DNA of 64,000 bases from Nocardioides sp. zg-DK7169 (lineage in GTDB: Bacteria; Actinomycetota; Actinomycetes; Propionibacteriales; Nocardioidaceae), in assembly GCF_013155365.1 (NCBI RefSeq), contig NZ_JABJRA010000004.1, positions 1 to 64,000 on the forward strand. Direction: 5' to 3'. Below the pieces are notes generated by a model. It saw only the letters and a program-made list of their open reading frames with translations, ran no database searches and had not been told where the DNA came from. The position numbers were made by a program, and so were the translations under genes. Below are positions 35,626-44,534 of the stretch, piece by piece (positions within the stretch are counted from its first letter, which is position 1; the number at the start of each line of letters is the position of its first letter).

Positions 35626-36786
35626 ATGCCCTCCTCCGAGACGACCCTCCGTGACCTCGTCGACCTGCTCCACGGGTGGTACCCGCCCGCCACGGCCGAG
35701 TCGTGGGACGCCGTCGGGCTGGTCCTCGGGGACCCGGACGCGAAGGTGTCGAAGGTGATGTTCGCCGTCGACCCCACCGAGGCCGTCGCTCGCGAGGCCG
35801 TGGAGTGGGGCGCGGACCTGCTGGTCGTCCACCACCCGATGTTCCTCAAGGCCGTGCACGGCGTACCGGCCACGACCCCGAAGGGCCGCGCCCTCGCGAC
35901 GCTGGCCATGGCGTCCTGCGCGCTGCTCACCGCCCACACGAACGCCGACCAGGCTGAGGGCGGCGTCTCGGAGTCCCTCGCACTCGCGCTCGGTCTCAGC
36001 GACCTGCGCCCGATCCTGAGCGCACCCGCGGCGGCGCTGGACAAGCTCACCGTCTTCGTCCCGGTCGACGCCGCCCAGGTGGTCCGCGCCGCGCTGGCCG
36101 AGGCAGGGGCCGGGCGGATCGGTGACTACGACCACGCGTCCTTCTCCACCCCGGGCGAGGGCCGGTTCCGCCCGCTGGCCGGTGCCCAGCCGAGCATCGG
36201 CCAGGTGGGGGTGCCCGAGGTGGTCGCGGAGGAGCGCGTGGAGGTCGTGGTGGAGCGCCACCTGCGTGCCCGGGTCGTCCACGCGATGCTGCGGGCGCAC
36301 CCCTACGAGGAGCCGGCGTACGACGTGGTCGAGCTGGCGGACCCGCAGATCGCCGTCACCGGCACCGGCCGCATCGGCACCGTGCCGCGCACCACGTTGG
36401 GGGAGTTCGCCGAGACGGTGGCCGCGGCCCTGCCGGCGACCGCCCACGGCGTGCGGGTCGCGGGCGACCCCGACCGGCCGGTACGACGCGTCGCGCTGTG
36501 CGGCGGGTCCGGCGACTTCCTGCTCGACACGGTGCTCGGCACCGACGCCGACGTCTACGTCACGAGTGACCTGCGGCACCACCCGGCCTCGGAGTTCGTG
36601 GAGAAGGGCGGGCCCGCCCTGGTGGACGTGGCGCACTGGGCGGCGGAGTGGACCTGGCTGCCGACCGTGGAGGCGCGCGTGAAGGCGGCGCGGGGCGATA
36701 CGGTGGAGACCCGCGTCAGCACGACGTGCACCGATCCGTGGACCTTCCGTCCGAATCACCCCGAAGCACCAGGAGCCCCGCGCTGA
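35626..36786 (+). CDS. Nif3-like dinuclear metal center protein
   Basis: 386 residues. The Nif3/DUF34 fold with metal ligands in LLVVHHPMF, TAHTNADQAEGG and near the end RHHPASEF and VDVAHWAAEW. The central insert of about 100 residues (GAGRIGDYDHASFSTPGEGRF, then HPYEEPAYDVVEL) is the PII-like domain found in many bacterial members. The biochemical role is not settled in the family; GTP cyclohydrolase-like activity has been proposed. It runs into the zinc-ribbon gene by a CTGA overlap. Confidence 0.93.
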   Translation: MPSSETTLRDLVDLLHGWYPPATAESWDAVGLVLGDPDAKVSKVMFAVDPTEAVAREAVEWGADLLVVHHPMFLKAVHGVPATTPKGRALATLAMASCALLTAHTNADQAEGGVSESLALALGLSDLRPILSAPAAALDKLTVFVPVDAAQVVRAALAEAGAGRIGDYDHASFSTPGEGRFRPLAGAQPSIGQVGVPEVVAEERVEVVVERHLRARVVHAMLRAHPYEEPAYDVVELADPQIAVTGTGRIGTVPRTTLGEFAETVAAALPATAHGVRVAGDPDRPVRRVALCGGSGDFLLDTVLGTDADVYVTSDLRHHPASEFVEKGGPALVDVAHWAAEWTWLPTVEARVKAARGDTVETRVSTTCTDPWTFRPNHPEAPGAPR

Positions 36787-37526
36787 AAGCCGACCCGTAC
36801 GCCCAGCTGAAGCTTCTCGATGTCCAGGCGCTCGACACCCGCGCCGACCAGCTGCGGCACCAGCGTGCCCGCCTGCCCGAGATCGCCCGCCTCGCCGAGC
36901 TGTCCGCCAAGCGCGCCGACGTGGCCAACCTCGTCCGTGACGCACGCATCGACGTCGACGACCTGACCCTGGAGCAGTCCAAGGTCGAGGCCGACGTCGA
37001 GCAGGTCAAGGTCCGCCGCGACCGTGACCGCGACCGCGTCGAGCAGGGCCTGATCACCAACCCGCGCGACCTCGAGCGGATGAACCACGAGCTGCAGTCC
37101 CTCGAGCGCCGGATCGCGAGCCTGGAGGACCAGGAGCTCGAGGTCATGGAGCGCCTCGAGACCGCGCAGGCCCGTCTCGACGAGCTCACCGGGATGCTCA
37201 CCGAGACCGAGGCGGAGATCGCCGAGCTCGAGACCGCGCGCGAGGAGAAGCAGAGCGACATCGACGCCAAGCTCGTCGACGTCGAGGCCCAGCGCGGTCC
37301 GTCGGTCGAGGGCATGCCCAGCGACCTGCTCGCGCTGTACGACAAGCTGCGCGCCGCGAAGAACGGCATCGGCGCGGCCGAGCTGCGCCAGCGCCGCTGC
37401 AACGGCTGCCAGCTCGGCATCGACGCCGCCGAGCTCGCCTCGATCAAGGCGACTCCGGCCGACACGGTCGTGCGCTGCGAGGAGTGCTCGCGGATCCTGG
37501 TGCGCACCGCCGAGTCCGGGCTGTGA
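36783..37526 (+). CDS. Coiled-coil zinc-ribbon protein (C4-type)
   Basis: 247 residues. Residues 10 to about 190 form a long antiparallel coiled coil rich in Glu, Arg and Leu; the C-terminus holds a zinc ribbon with CNGC and CEEC. Such proteins (CT398/HP0958-like) bind nucleic acid or chaperone partners; the role in actinobacteria is unknown. No ATG, GTG or TTG lies near the conserved beginning LKADPYAQLKLLDVQ. CTG at 36783 is the likely start: it has AGGAG seven bases upstream and overlaps the Nif3 stop as CTGA. Followed by a GTGA overlap into the RNase HI gene. Confidence 0.88.
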   Translation: MKADPYAQLKLLDVQALDTRADQLRHQRARLPEIARLAELSAKRADVANLVRDARIDVDDLTLEQSKVEADVEQVKVRRDRDRDRVEQGLITNPRDLERMNHELQSLERRIASLEDQELEVMERLETAQARLDELTGMLTETEAEIAELETAREEKQSDIDAKLVDVEAQRGPSVEGMPSDLLALYDKLRAAKNGIGAAELRQRRCNGCQLGIDAAELASIKATPADTVVRCEECSRILVRTAESGL

Positions 37527-38737
37527 GCGCGCGCCGCGTCGTCATCGAGGCCGACGGCGGCTCGCGGGGCAACCCCGGCCCCTCGGCGTACGGCGCGGTG
37601 CTCCGCGACGCCGACACCGGCGAGGTGATCGCCGAGGACGGCACCACCCTCGGGGTGGCGACCAACAACGTCGCGGAGTACTCCGGGCTGATCGCCGGGC
37701 TGCGGCTGGCCGCCGAGCACGCGCCGGACGCCGAGATCGAGGTCCGGATGGACTCCAAGCTCGTCGTCGAGCAGATGTCGGGGCGCTGGAAGATCAAGCA
37801 CCCCGACATGGTGCCGCTGGCCGCGGAGGCCACCGCCCTGGCGCCCTTCGGCACGACCTACACCTGGGTCCCGCGCGCCGAGAACGCCTACGCCGACCGG
37901 CTCGCCAACGAGGCCCTCGACGGGCGTCGCCACGGCGTGACGGTGCACCTCGACACCCGCGACGAGGAGTCGCTGCTCGAGGAGATCCAGAGCCCGGCGT
38001 CGGCCGCGGAGGGCGAGCGCCCGGCCACCATCCAGGCCCAGGCCCGCGGCTGGTCCGCCGGGACCGGCGAGCCCACCACGCTGGTGCTGGTGCGCCACGG
38101 CGTCACCGCCCACACCCTGGAGAAGCGCTTCTCCGGCGGCCTGGCCAGCGCCAACCCCGGACTGAGCGAGGAGGGCCGGGCGCAGGTGCGCGCCACCGCC
38201 GAGTGGATCGCGCCGATCGCCGAGCAGGTCGACCTCGTCGTCGCCTCGCCGGTACGTCGTACCCGTGAGTCCGCGCAGATCGTCGCCGAGGTCCTCGGGG
38301 TCGGGCTGGCCGAGGAGCCGGGCTTCGCGGAGATGGAGTTCGGCCACTGGGACGGACTCACCTTCGCCGAGGTGGCCGAGCGCCACCGCGACGAGCTCGA
38401 CGCCTGGTTGGGCTCGCTCGACAACGCGCCGCGCGGCGGGGAGTCGTTCCGGGTCGTGCAGAAGCGGGTGCTCGCCGGCCTGGAGCGCGTGCTGGACGAG
38501 CACGCCGGCCGGACGGTCGTCGTGGTCAGCCACGTGACCCCGATCAAGACCCTCGTCGCGCACGCGCTCGGCGCGCCGCTCGACGCGGTCTTCCGCATGG
38601 AGCTCACGCCGGCGTCGGTCACGGTGGTCTCGTTCCACCCGCCGGGTCCGGGCGAGAGCGAGCCCCGCGCGTCGATGCGGCTCTACAACGCGCAGCCGCC
38701 GGCGCACGACGCCTTCCTCGACGCCGCCCGCTGGTAG
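37523..38737 (+). CDS. Bifunctional RNase HI / histidine (acid) phosphatase
   Basis: 404 residues. Residues 1 to about 140 are RNase HI, which cuts RNA in RNA-DNA hybrids: Asp11 in EADGGSRGNPG, Glu in NNVAEYSGL, Asp in RMDSKLV. Residues from about 185 are a CobC-like histidine phosphatase: LVRHGVTAHT near 188 and the second His in VVVVSHVTPIK. This fusion is known from mycobacteria (Rv2228c type). GTG start overlaps the upstream stop, so Nif3, the zinc-ribbon protein and this enzyme form one coupled operon. Confidence 0.93.
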   Translation: MSARRVVIEADGGSRGNPGPSAYGAVLRDADTGEVIAEDGTTLGVATNNVAEYSGLIAGLRLAAEHAPDAEIEVRMDSKLVVEQMSGRWKIKHPDMVPLAAEATALAPFGTTYTWVPRAENAYADRLANEALDGRRHGVTVHLDTRDEESLLEEIQSPASAAEGERPATIQAQARGWSAGTGEPTTLVLVRHGVTAHTLEKRFSGGLASANPGLSEEGRAQVRATAEWIAPIAEQVDLVVASPVRRTRESAQIVAEVLGVGLAEEPGFAEMEFGHWDGLTFAEVAERHRDELDAWLGSLDNAPRGGESFRVVQKRVLAGLERVLDEHAGRTVVVVSHVTPIKTLVAHALGAPLDAVFRMELTPASVTVVSFHPPGPGESEPRASMRLYNAQPPAHDAFLDAARW

Positions 38738-38761
38738 GCCGCCCGCGGGTGGCCCGCCTCC

Positions 38762-39541
38762 TCAGAGGTCGCTGACCACGACGTCGAGCTGGGTGCCCTT
38801 CGCCGTGGGGGCGCCCACCTCGACGTGCCAGGACAGCTCGCGCAGCGCCTCGGCCAGCGCGTCCGGGGTGCGAGGGTCGGCGCCGGACTCCATCAGCGCC
38901 CGCACGATGCGGCCCTTGGTGGCCTTGTTGAAGTGGCTGACCACCTTGCGGCGCCCGCCCGACTCGTGGAGGACGCGCACGGTCGCCACCCGGGGCGCGA
39001 GGTCGACCGGCGGGCGCCAGAACGCGGCGTACGCGCTCGAGCGCAGGTCGACCAGGAGCCCGGTGCCCAGCGCCTCGGTCACGGCCGGACCGAGGTGCTC
39101 GCGCCACACCGCCGCCACCGGGCCCACGCCGGGCAGGGTGGTCCCGCCCGAGAGCCGGTACGCCGGGATCCGGTCGGAGGGCCGGACCAGGCCGAAGAGG
39201 GCCGAGGCGATCGCGACCCGGCTGCCCAGCCGGCGCTTGGCGGCGGGGGAGAGCGTCGCGACGTCCAGGGCGTCGTACAGCACCCCGGTGTAGACGGCGT
39301 CCGCGCGCGCCGTCGGCGCCTCCGCCAGGGTCGCGTTGGCGCCCACGAGGGCGAGCTGGGTGGACCCGATGCCGAGCACCTCGGCGGCCTTCTCCGGGTC
39401 GCCGGTGCACAGCTGCACCAGCGCCTCCAGCATCCGGGCGCGCGGCTCGGCGAGGACCGGGAGGGACAGGGAGGCGAGGTCGAGCGGCGTGCCGCGCCGG
39501 GGCGCGGCCTTGCCCTCGCTGGGGGGCAGCAGGATCAGCAC
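38762..39541 (-). CDS. yaaA: Peroxide stress protein YaaA
   Basis: 259 residues of the YaaA/DUF328 family: LLPPSEGKA at the start, YTGVLYDALD, SALFGLVRPSDRIPAYRLSG and VSHFNKATKGRIVRAL. In E. coli YaaA lowers free iron during peroxide stress and binds DNA. GTG start; only 17 bases separate it from the divergent RNB nuclease gene, so the two promoters must overlap the opposite genes. Converges with the RNase HI gene. Confidence 0.93.
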   Translation of the reverse strand: MLILLPPSEGKAAPRRGTPLDLASLSLPVLAEPRARMLEALVQLCTGDPEKAAEVLGIGSTQLALVGANATLAEAPTARADAVYTGVLYDALDVATLSPAAKRRLGSRVAIASALFGLVRPSDRIPAYRLSGGTTLPGVGPVAAVWREHLGPAVTEALGTGLLVDLRSSAYAAFWRPPVDLAPRVATVRVLHESGGRRKVVSHFNKATKGRIVRALMESGADPRTPDALAEALRELSWHVEVGAPTAKGTQLDVVVSDL

Positions 39542-39546
39542 GTGGT

Positions 39547-39552
39547 TATGGT
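39547..39552 (+). promoter_or_regulatory. -10 box for a leaderless RNB nuclease transcript
   Basis: TATGGT fits TANNNT with six bases before the ATG at 39559, so the transcript would begin at the start codon. It lies within the 17-bp gap to yaaA, and the ATG has no Shine-Dalgarno. Confidence 0.5.
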
Positions 39553-39558
39553 GCCGTC

Positions 39559-41112
39559 ATGCCGTCGAGTCGCGTCGTCCGGGTCCGCAGCGTCCACGAG
39601 GGAGTGGCGGCTGCGTCACTTCGCAGCGGGATCGAGGGGATCCGCGCCGAGCTGGGGGTGACCCCGGAGTTCCCGGGGGACGTCGAGGCCACGGCCCGGG
39701 AGAGCGCCGCGGCGCCGGTGCTGCCCGAGCTGGACCGCACCGACCTGCCGATGCTCACCATCGACCCGCCGGGGGCGCGCGACCTCGACCAGGCCCTGCA
39801 CATCGCACGCGACGGCGACGGCTACGTCGTGCACTACGCGATCGCGGACGTCGCGGCGTTCGTGCGCCCCGGGGACCCCGTCGACCTCGAGGCGCGCCGC
39901 CGCGGCGAGACGCTCTACGGCGCCGACGCCGCCGTCCCGCTGCATCCCCGGGTCCTCTCCGAGGACGCCGCGTCGCTGCTGCCGGACCGGGTCCGACCGG
40001 CCCTGCTGTGGCGCATCGAGGTGGACGCCGAGGGGGAGGGGACGGCCGTCCTGGTCGAGCGGGCGCTGGTGCGCTCGCGTGCCCAGCTGAGCTACGCCGA
40101 GGCGCAGGAGCAGATCGACGCCGGCACTGCGCCCGAGTCGCTGCGCCTGCTCGCTGAGCTCGGCCCGCTGCGCCTGGCCCGCGAGGCGGCCCGCGGCGGG
40201 GTCTCGCTGCCGCTGCCGGACCAGGAGATCACCGTCGACGGCGAGCACTGGCGCCTCACCTTCCGCCGCCGGCTGCCGGTCGAGGAGTGGAACGCCCAGC
40301 TCTCGCTGCTCACCGGGTACGCCGCCGCGACGCTCATGCTGCATGCGCAGGTCGGCCTGCTGCGCACCCTGCCGCCCGCGGACCCCCGCGACGTCCAGCG
40401 CCTGCACCGCACCGCCCACGCCCTGGGCATCCACTGGCCGGCGGAGCTGCTCTACCCCGACTTCATCCGCACCCTCGACCCCGCGCGCCCGCACCACGCC
40501 GCGATGGTGGTGGCCTGCACCCGGCTGCTGCGCGGCAGCGGCTACACCGCGTTCGACGGCGAGCTGCCCGAACAGGCGCAGCACGCGGCGCTCGCCTCGG
40601 AGTACGCCCACGTGACCGCACCGCTGCGCCGCCTGGGCGACCGGTTCGCCGGGGAGGTCTGCGTGGCGGTGTGCGCGGGCCGTCCGGTGCCGGAGTGGGT
40701 GCGCGAGGCACTGCCCAGCCTGCCGGGCCTGATGCGCGACTCCGCGCGGGTGGCCGGCGCGCACGAGCGCGCGGTGCTCGAGCTGGCCGAGGCGGGGATC
40801 CTGCACGAGCGGGTGGGTGAGGAGTTCGCCGCCGTCGTGGTGGACGTGGACGACGACAATCCCCGCCGCGGCGAGATCACCATCGAGGACCCCGCGGTGG
40901 AGGCGACGCTGCGGGCCGACGAGGACCTGTCACTGGGCGCGGAGGTGCGGGTCCGGCTGGTGTCGGCCTCGGTCGAGGAGCGCCGCATCGAGCTCGCGCT
41001 GGTCCCGGGCACGGCGACGGGCGGTGCCCGGGTCGGGAGCGCGCAGCAGGGCGGCCAGCCCGCCTCCACCGGCTCCGCTTCCCACGGCGAGGAGCACCCG
41101 CCGCGCGGGTAG
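39559..41112 (+). CDS. RNB-domain ribonuclease (RNase II/R family)
   Basis: 517 residues. 3'-to-5' exoribonuclease: the RNB signature IDPPGARDLDQAL at 68-80 supplies the metal-binding Asp residues (69, 75, 77), and the late YAHVTAPLRRLGDRF block holds the catalytic Arg. It is shorter than E. coli RNase R and lacks clear cold-shock and S1 domains, though residues 420-490 (VVVDVDDDNPRRGEITIEDP) form a small S1-like beta region. Common actinobacterial form. Ends four bases before the convergent phosphatase gene. Confidence 0.92.
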   Translation: MPSSRVVRVRSVHEGVAAASLRSGIEGIRAELGVTPEFPGDVEATARESAAAPVLPELDRTDLPMLTIDPPGARDLDQALHIARDGDGYVVHYAIADVAAFVRPGDPVDLEARRRGETLYGADAAVPLHPRVLSEDAASLLPDRVRPALLWRIEVDAEGEGTAVLVERALVRSRAQLSYAEAQEQIDAGTAPESLRLLAELGPLRLAREAARGGVSLPLPDQEITVDGEHWRLTFRRRLPVEEWNAQLSLLTGYAAATLMLHAQVGLLRTLPPADPRDVQRLHRTAHALGIHWPAELLYPDFIRTLDPARPHHAAMVVACTRLLRGSGYTAFDGELPEQAQHAALASEYAHVTAPLRRLGDRFAGEVCVAVCAGRPVPEWVREALPSLPGLMRDSARVAGAHERAVLELAEAGILHERVGEEFAAVVVDVDDDNPRRGEITIEDPAVEATLRADEDLSLGAEVRVRLVSASVEERRIELALVPGTATGGARVGSAQQGGQPASTGSASHGEEHPPRG

Positions 41113-41116
41113 CCGC

Positions 41117-43705
41117 TCAGCGCAGCCGGATCACCAGCAGCGCGACGTCGTCCTCGCGGCGCTCGGGCCGCATCCGGGCGAGCAGCTCGTCGCAGCCGGT
41201 CTCGAGGTCCATGCCGGTGAGGTCGGTCAGGGTGTCGGCGAGCCGGTCGATGCTCTCGTCGATGCTCTCGTCGCGCTCCTCGACCAGGCCGTCGGTGTAG
41301 AACAGCACCACGTCGCCGCTGCCCAGCACGGTCTCGGCCTCGGCGCGCTCGACGTCGGGGGCGAAGCCGAGCAGCAGGTTGGGCTCCTCGGGGGCGAGCA
41401 CGCTGACGGTGCCGTCGGTGCGGATCAGCACCGGCGGGGGATGCCCGGCGCTGCTCCAGCGCAGGCGCGCGGTGCCGGCCGCCCGCTCCTCGTCGGTCTG
41501 CTCGATGCGGGCCACGATCGCGGTGGCGGTGGTGCCGAGGTCGAGGGTCTCCATCGCCTGGTCCACGCCGCACAGCACCTCGGCGGGCCCGGCGCCGGTG
41601 TGCACGGCGATGCCGCGCAGCAGGCTGCGCAGCTGGCCCATCGCGGCGGCGGCCGCGATGTCGTGGCCGACCACGTCGCCGATCACGGCCACCGTGTCGC
41701 CGTCGCGCTGGACGAACGCGTCGTACCAGTCGCCGCCGACCTGGGCGGCCTGCCCGGCCGGCTCGTAGCGCACCGCGATCTCGAGGTGCTCGGGCTCCGG
41801 GGGGGCGGTCAGCAGGCTGCGTTGCAGGCCCTCCGCGAGCGCGCGCTGCTCGCCGTAGAGCCGGGCGTTGTCGATCGCCAGCCCGGCCCGGGCGGCGATC
41901 TCGTGCATGGTGCGCCGGTCGTCCTCGCTGAAGCCCGCGCGGTCGCGCCCGCGGAACGCGGAGACCAGGCCGACGGTGCGCCCGCGGCCGCGCAGCGGGA
42001 CCACCAGTCCCGACTCCGGGTCGAGGGTCCGCAGCAGGGCGCGGGCCTCGCCGCCGACCAGCACCCGGCTGATCGCCAGCGCGGCGTCGTTCTCGATGAG
42101 GACGGGGCGACCGCCCTCGAGGGCTTGGGCGACGAAGGAGTCGTCGGTGAGCGAGGGGATGCGCAGGGAGGCGTACCGGTCGACCACCGGGCGCAGGTCG
42201 GGGTCGGCGTGCCACCAGCCGACGTCCTCCAGGCGCTGGCGCCAGGAGGCGGGGCCGTCCTTGACAAGGGTCACCAGGCACCAGTCGGCCAGCTCGGGCA
42301 CCAGCAGCCGCGCGAGCCGGGCGACCGCGTTCTCGGCGTCGAGGGTGCCGGTCAGGGTGTCGCTGACCCCGGCCAGCAGCTCGCTGCGGCGGACGGCCTC
42401 GTCGAGCAGGGCGTCGGACTGGCGACGCGAGGTCACGTCGTTGAAGTAGACCGCCAGGCCGTCGGAGTGCGGCCAGGCCCGCACCTCGTACCACGCGTCC
42501 AGGGGCGGCGGGTAGTAGGCGTCGAACATGGTCGGCTGGCCCGACTCCATCGCGCCGCGGTAGTGGGTCTCGAAGTCGCTGCCCACCGCTGCAGGGAACA
42601 GCTCCCAGATGACGCTGCCGTTCAGCTGCTCGCGGCTGTGGCGCAGCACCCGCTCCGCCTCGGCGTTGGCGTAGGAGAAGCGCCAGTCGGGCCCGAGCTG
42701 GAAGAACGCGGTCGGCATCGTCTCCAGCACGCGCGCCAGGCGCGTCTCGCCCGCGTGCGCCTCGGTCGAGTCGAAGGCGGCGCCCAGGACCCGCGAGACG
42801 GTGCCGTCCGGGCCGGCGAGGGCGCGTCCGCGGACGGTCACCCAGCGGACCAGCTCGTCGGGGTCCGCGGGGTCGACGGGCAGGAGCACCCGGTAGTCGG
42901 CCGCATGGTTCCCGCCGGTCCGGACGGCCTCGGTCAGGGCGTCGTGCAGCCGGTCGCGGTCGGCGGGGTGGGCGAGCGCCTCGAAGGCCTCGATGGTGTG
43001 GTCGAACTCCGTACGGCTGGTGCCGAGCAGCTCCAGCAGCTGCTCGTCGGCGTCGAGCACCCCGGTGCGCAGGTCCCAGTCGAAGGTGCCGATGCCGGCG
43101 GCCGCCACGGCGAGCTGCCCGGTGACCCGGGCGGCCTCGTGGGCGGCGTTCAGGCCGGTCGGCTCGAGCTCGGCGACCAGCGGCGTGACGAGGTGCTCCA
43201 GGAGATCGCGGTCGTGCTCGGACCAGGAGCGCGGCGCGGTGTCGAGCACGCCCAGCACGCCGAGGATCCGGCCGCTCTCGCGCGCCACCGGCACGGCGAG
43301 GTAGGCCCCGACGCCACCATCGCGCACGCAGGCCAGCGCGGCGCTGCGCGCGTCGGCCCGCGTGTCGGGGAGCACCAGCGGCCCGGCGTCGGGATCCTCC
43401 CCTGCGTGGGCCAGGGCGAGCCGGCCGAGCGGGGCGGCCTCGGGGCCGCCGAGCTGCTCGTGCCCGGGCTCCCGGCCGTGCTCGGCCGCGTGCCCCAGCA
43501 CGGCGGGCAGGTGGGCCAGGTCATCCGCCAGGACCAGGTGGGCCTGGGGTGCGCCGGTCAGGCGCGCCGCGAGGACGACGAGGCGGTCGATCCCCGTCAG
43601 CGAGGTCTCGCCGGGTCGCCGCGACGGCGCGCGGAGGTTCCCGGTCTCCTCGGTGGTCAAGTGCATGCCTCTCGTCGCCGGCGTCATCGTCGCTGCCGGA
43701 GGCAC
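41117..43705 (-). CDS. GAF/PAS/GAF sensor with SpoIIE-type PP2C phosphatase
   Basis: 862 residues. Order: GAF (about 35-180), PAS (about 190-315), PAS (about 325-440), GAF (about 450-620) and SpoIIE/PP2C phosphatase (about 640-862, with GGDWYDAF, IGDVVGHD, FYTDGLVE and REDDVALLV). Such enzymes dephosphorylate anti-sigma-factor antagonists and so release stress sigma factors. The regulated partners are not adjacent, so the target is unknown. No membrane segment: cytosolic sensor. GTG 43705 has AGAAGG six bases upstream; ATG 43666 is an alternative. PAS ligands cannot be predicted. Confidence 0.9.
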   Translation of the reverse strand: MPPAATMTPATRGMHLTTEETGNLRAPSRRPGETSLTGIDRLVVLAARLTGAPQAHLVLADDLAHLPAVLGHAAEHGREPGHEQLGGPEAAPLGRLALAHAGEDPDAGPLVLPDTRADARSAALACVRDGGVGAYLAVPVARESGRILGVLGVLDTAPRSWSEHDRDLLEHLVTPLVAELEPTGLNAAHEAARVTGQLAVAAAGIGTFDWDLRTGVLDADEQLLELLGTSRTEFDHTIEAFEALAHPADRDRLHDALTEAVRTGGNHAADYRVLLPVDPADPDELVRWVTVRGRALAGPDGTVSRVLGAAFDSTEAHAGETRLARVLETMPTAFFQLGPDWRFSYANAEAERVLRHSREQLNGSVIWELFPAAVGSDFETHYRGAMESGQPTMFDAYYPPPLDAWYEVRAWPHSDGLAVYFNDVTSRRQSDALLDEAVRRSELLAGVSDTLTGTLDAENAVARLARLLVPELADWCLVTLVKDGPASWRQRLEDVGWWHADPDLRPVVDRYASLRIPSLTDDSFVAQALEGGRPVLIENDAALAISRVLVGGEARALLRTLDPESGLVVPLRGRGRTVGLVSAFRGRDRAGFSEDDRRTMHEIAARAGLAIDNARLYGEQRALAEGLQRSLLTAPPEPEHLEIAVRYEPAGQAAQVGGDWYDAFVQRDGDTVAVIGDVVGHDIAAAAAMGQLRSLLRGIAVHTGAGPAEVLCGVDQAMETLDLGTTATAIVARIEQTDEERAAGTARLRWSSAGHPPPVLIRTDGTVSVLAPEEPNLLLGFAPDVERAEAETVLGSGDVVLFYTDGLVEERDESIDESIDRLADTLTDLTGMDLETGCDELLARMRPERREDDVALLVIRLR

Positions 43706-43781
43706 CCGGCGCCTTCTCTCACCCTTTCACATGACTGCCCCCGACCGGTGTCGAACGGGCCGGTGACCGGCGCGGGGCTGG

Positions 43782-44360
43782 TCACAGCGAGATGGCGCCC
43801 TCGACGAGCAGCAGCACGCCGAAGATCGCGAAGAGTGCCGCGGCGCCGTACTTGATGACCTTCTCGGGAAGCTTGCGCCCGAGCAGGGCGCCGACGATGA
43901 TCGCGAGCGCGTCCGCGGCGACCATGCCCACGGTGGAGCCGATCCAGGTGCCGAGCCAGCCGTGCTGGGTGGCGAGGGTGATGGTGGCGAGCATCGTCTT
44001 GTCGCCGAGCTCGGCGAGGAAGAACGCGAGGCCGACGGCGAGGATCGCCGCGCCCGAGGCACTGCGGGCCTTCTTGGCCTCCTCCTCGGTGAGCTCGTCG
44101 CCGCGCAGGGTCCAGGCGGCGAAGCCGAGGAACGCCACGCCGGCCACGATCCCGATCCAGCTCTGGTAGTCGGCGAACGCGTCACCGATCGCATAGCCGA
44201 TGCCGACGGAGGCGAGGTGGACGACCGCGGTGGCGACCGTGATGCCGATGAGCACGTCGCGGACGCGGTACCGCGCGGCGAAGGTCATTGCCATGAGCTG
44301 GCTCTTGTCGCCGAGCTCGGCGATGAAGATGACGGCGGTGGAGATCAGGAAGGCGGACAT
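43782..44360 (-). CDS. GDT1/TMEM165-family manganese exporter
   Basis: 192 residues, six membrane segments in two repeats, each starting with the family motif: AELGDKSQ (14-21) and AELGDKTM (116-123). These Glu and Asp residues form the cation path in Mn2+/Ca2+ exporters of the UPF0016 family. The start is ATG 44360 after GAGAGGAACCG; the longer frame to 44501 would run through a riboswitch. An upstream yybP-ykoY-type leader predicts control by Mn2+. Confidence 0.93.
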   Translation of the reverse strand: MSAFLISTAVIFIAELGDKSQLMAMTFAARYRVRDVLIGITVATAVVHLASVGIGYAIGDAFADYQSWIGIVAGVAFLGFAAWTLRGDELTEEEAKKARSASGAAILAVGLAFFLAELGDKTMLATITLATQHGWLGTWIGSTVGMVAADALAIIVGALLGRKLPEKVIKYGAAALFAIFGVLLLVEGAISL

Positions 44361-44411
44361 CGGTTCCTCTCGGCGCGGGCCGAGGACGCTCCCAGCTGCG
44401 GGGACGGCTCT

Positions 44412-44447
44412 CGACCAGACGCCCGTGACGGGTCTGTGAACTGGTCG
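44412..44447 (-). promoter_or_regulatory. Expression-platform hairpin of the Mn riboswitch
   Basis: CGACCAG (44447-44441) pairs with CTGGTCG (44418-44412), enclosing CCCG/CGGG. Its 5' strand overlaps the last bases of the riboswitch closing stem, so the two folds compete. An alternative CAGAC/GTCTG pairing is also possible. Confidence 0.5.
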
Positions 44448-44534
44448 AAAGTCTCGTCCGCCACCGAGGTGGCCTGCCGCACCGGACCCGGAGGTCAGCA
44501 TGTCGACGCGGCTGTTGGGGACTACTCCCTTTCG
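44446..44534 (-). promoter_or_regulatory. yybP-ykoY-type manganese riboswitch
   Basis: On the minus strand, CGAAAG pairs with CTTTCG to close an element containing the conserved AAAGGGAGTAG on the 5' side and ACGAGACTTTC on the 3' side, the two hallmarks of the yybP-ykoY family. In between, GACATGCTGACCTCC fits the central conserved part. It lies 86 bases before a GDT1-family exporter gene, a usual target. The aptamer is expected to bind Mn2+ and raise expression. Confidence 0.8.

Noticed and set aside
43763..43785. GTGACC/GGTCAC dyad between the phosphatase and GDT1 genes as a terminator
   Set aside because: Six-base arms with an 11-base loop that overlap the GDT1 stop codon; too weak to call.
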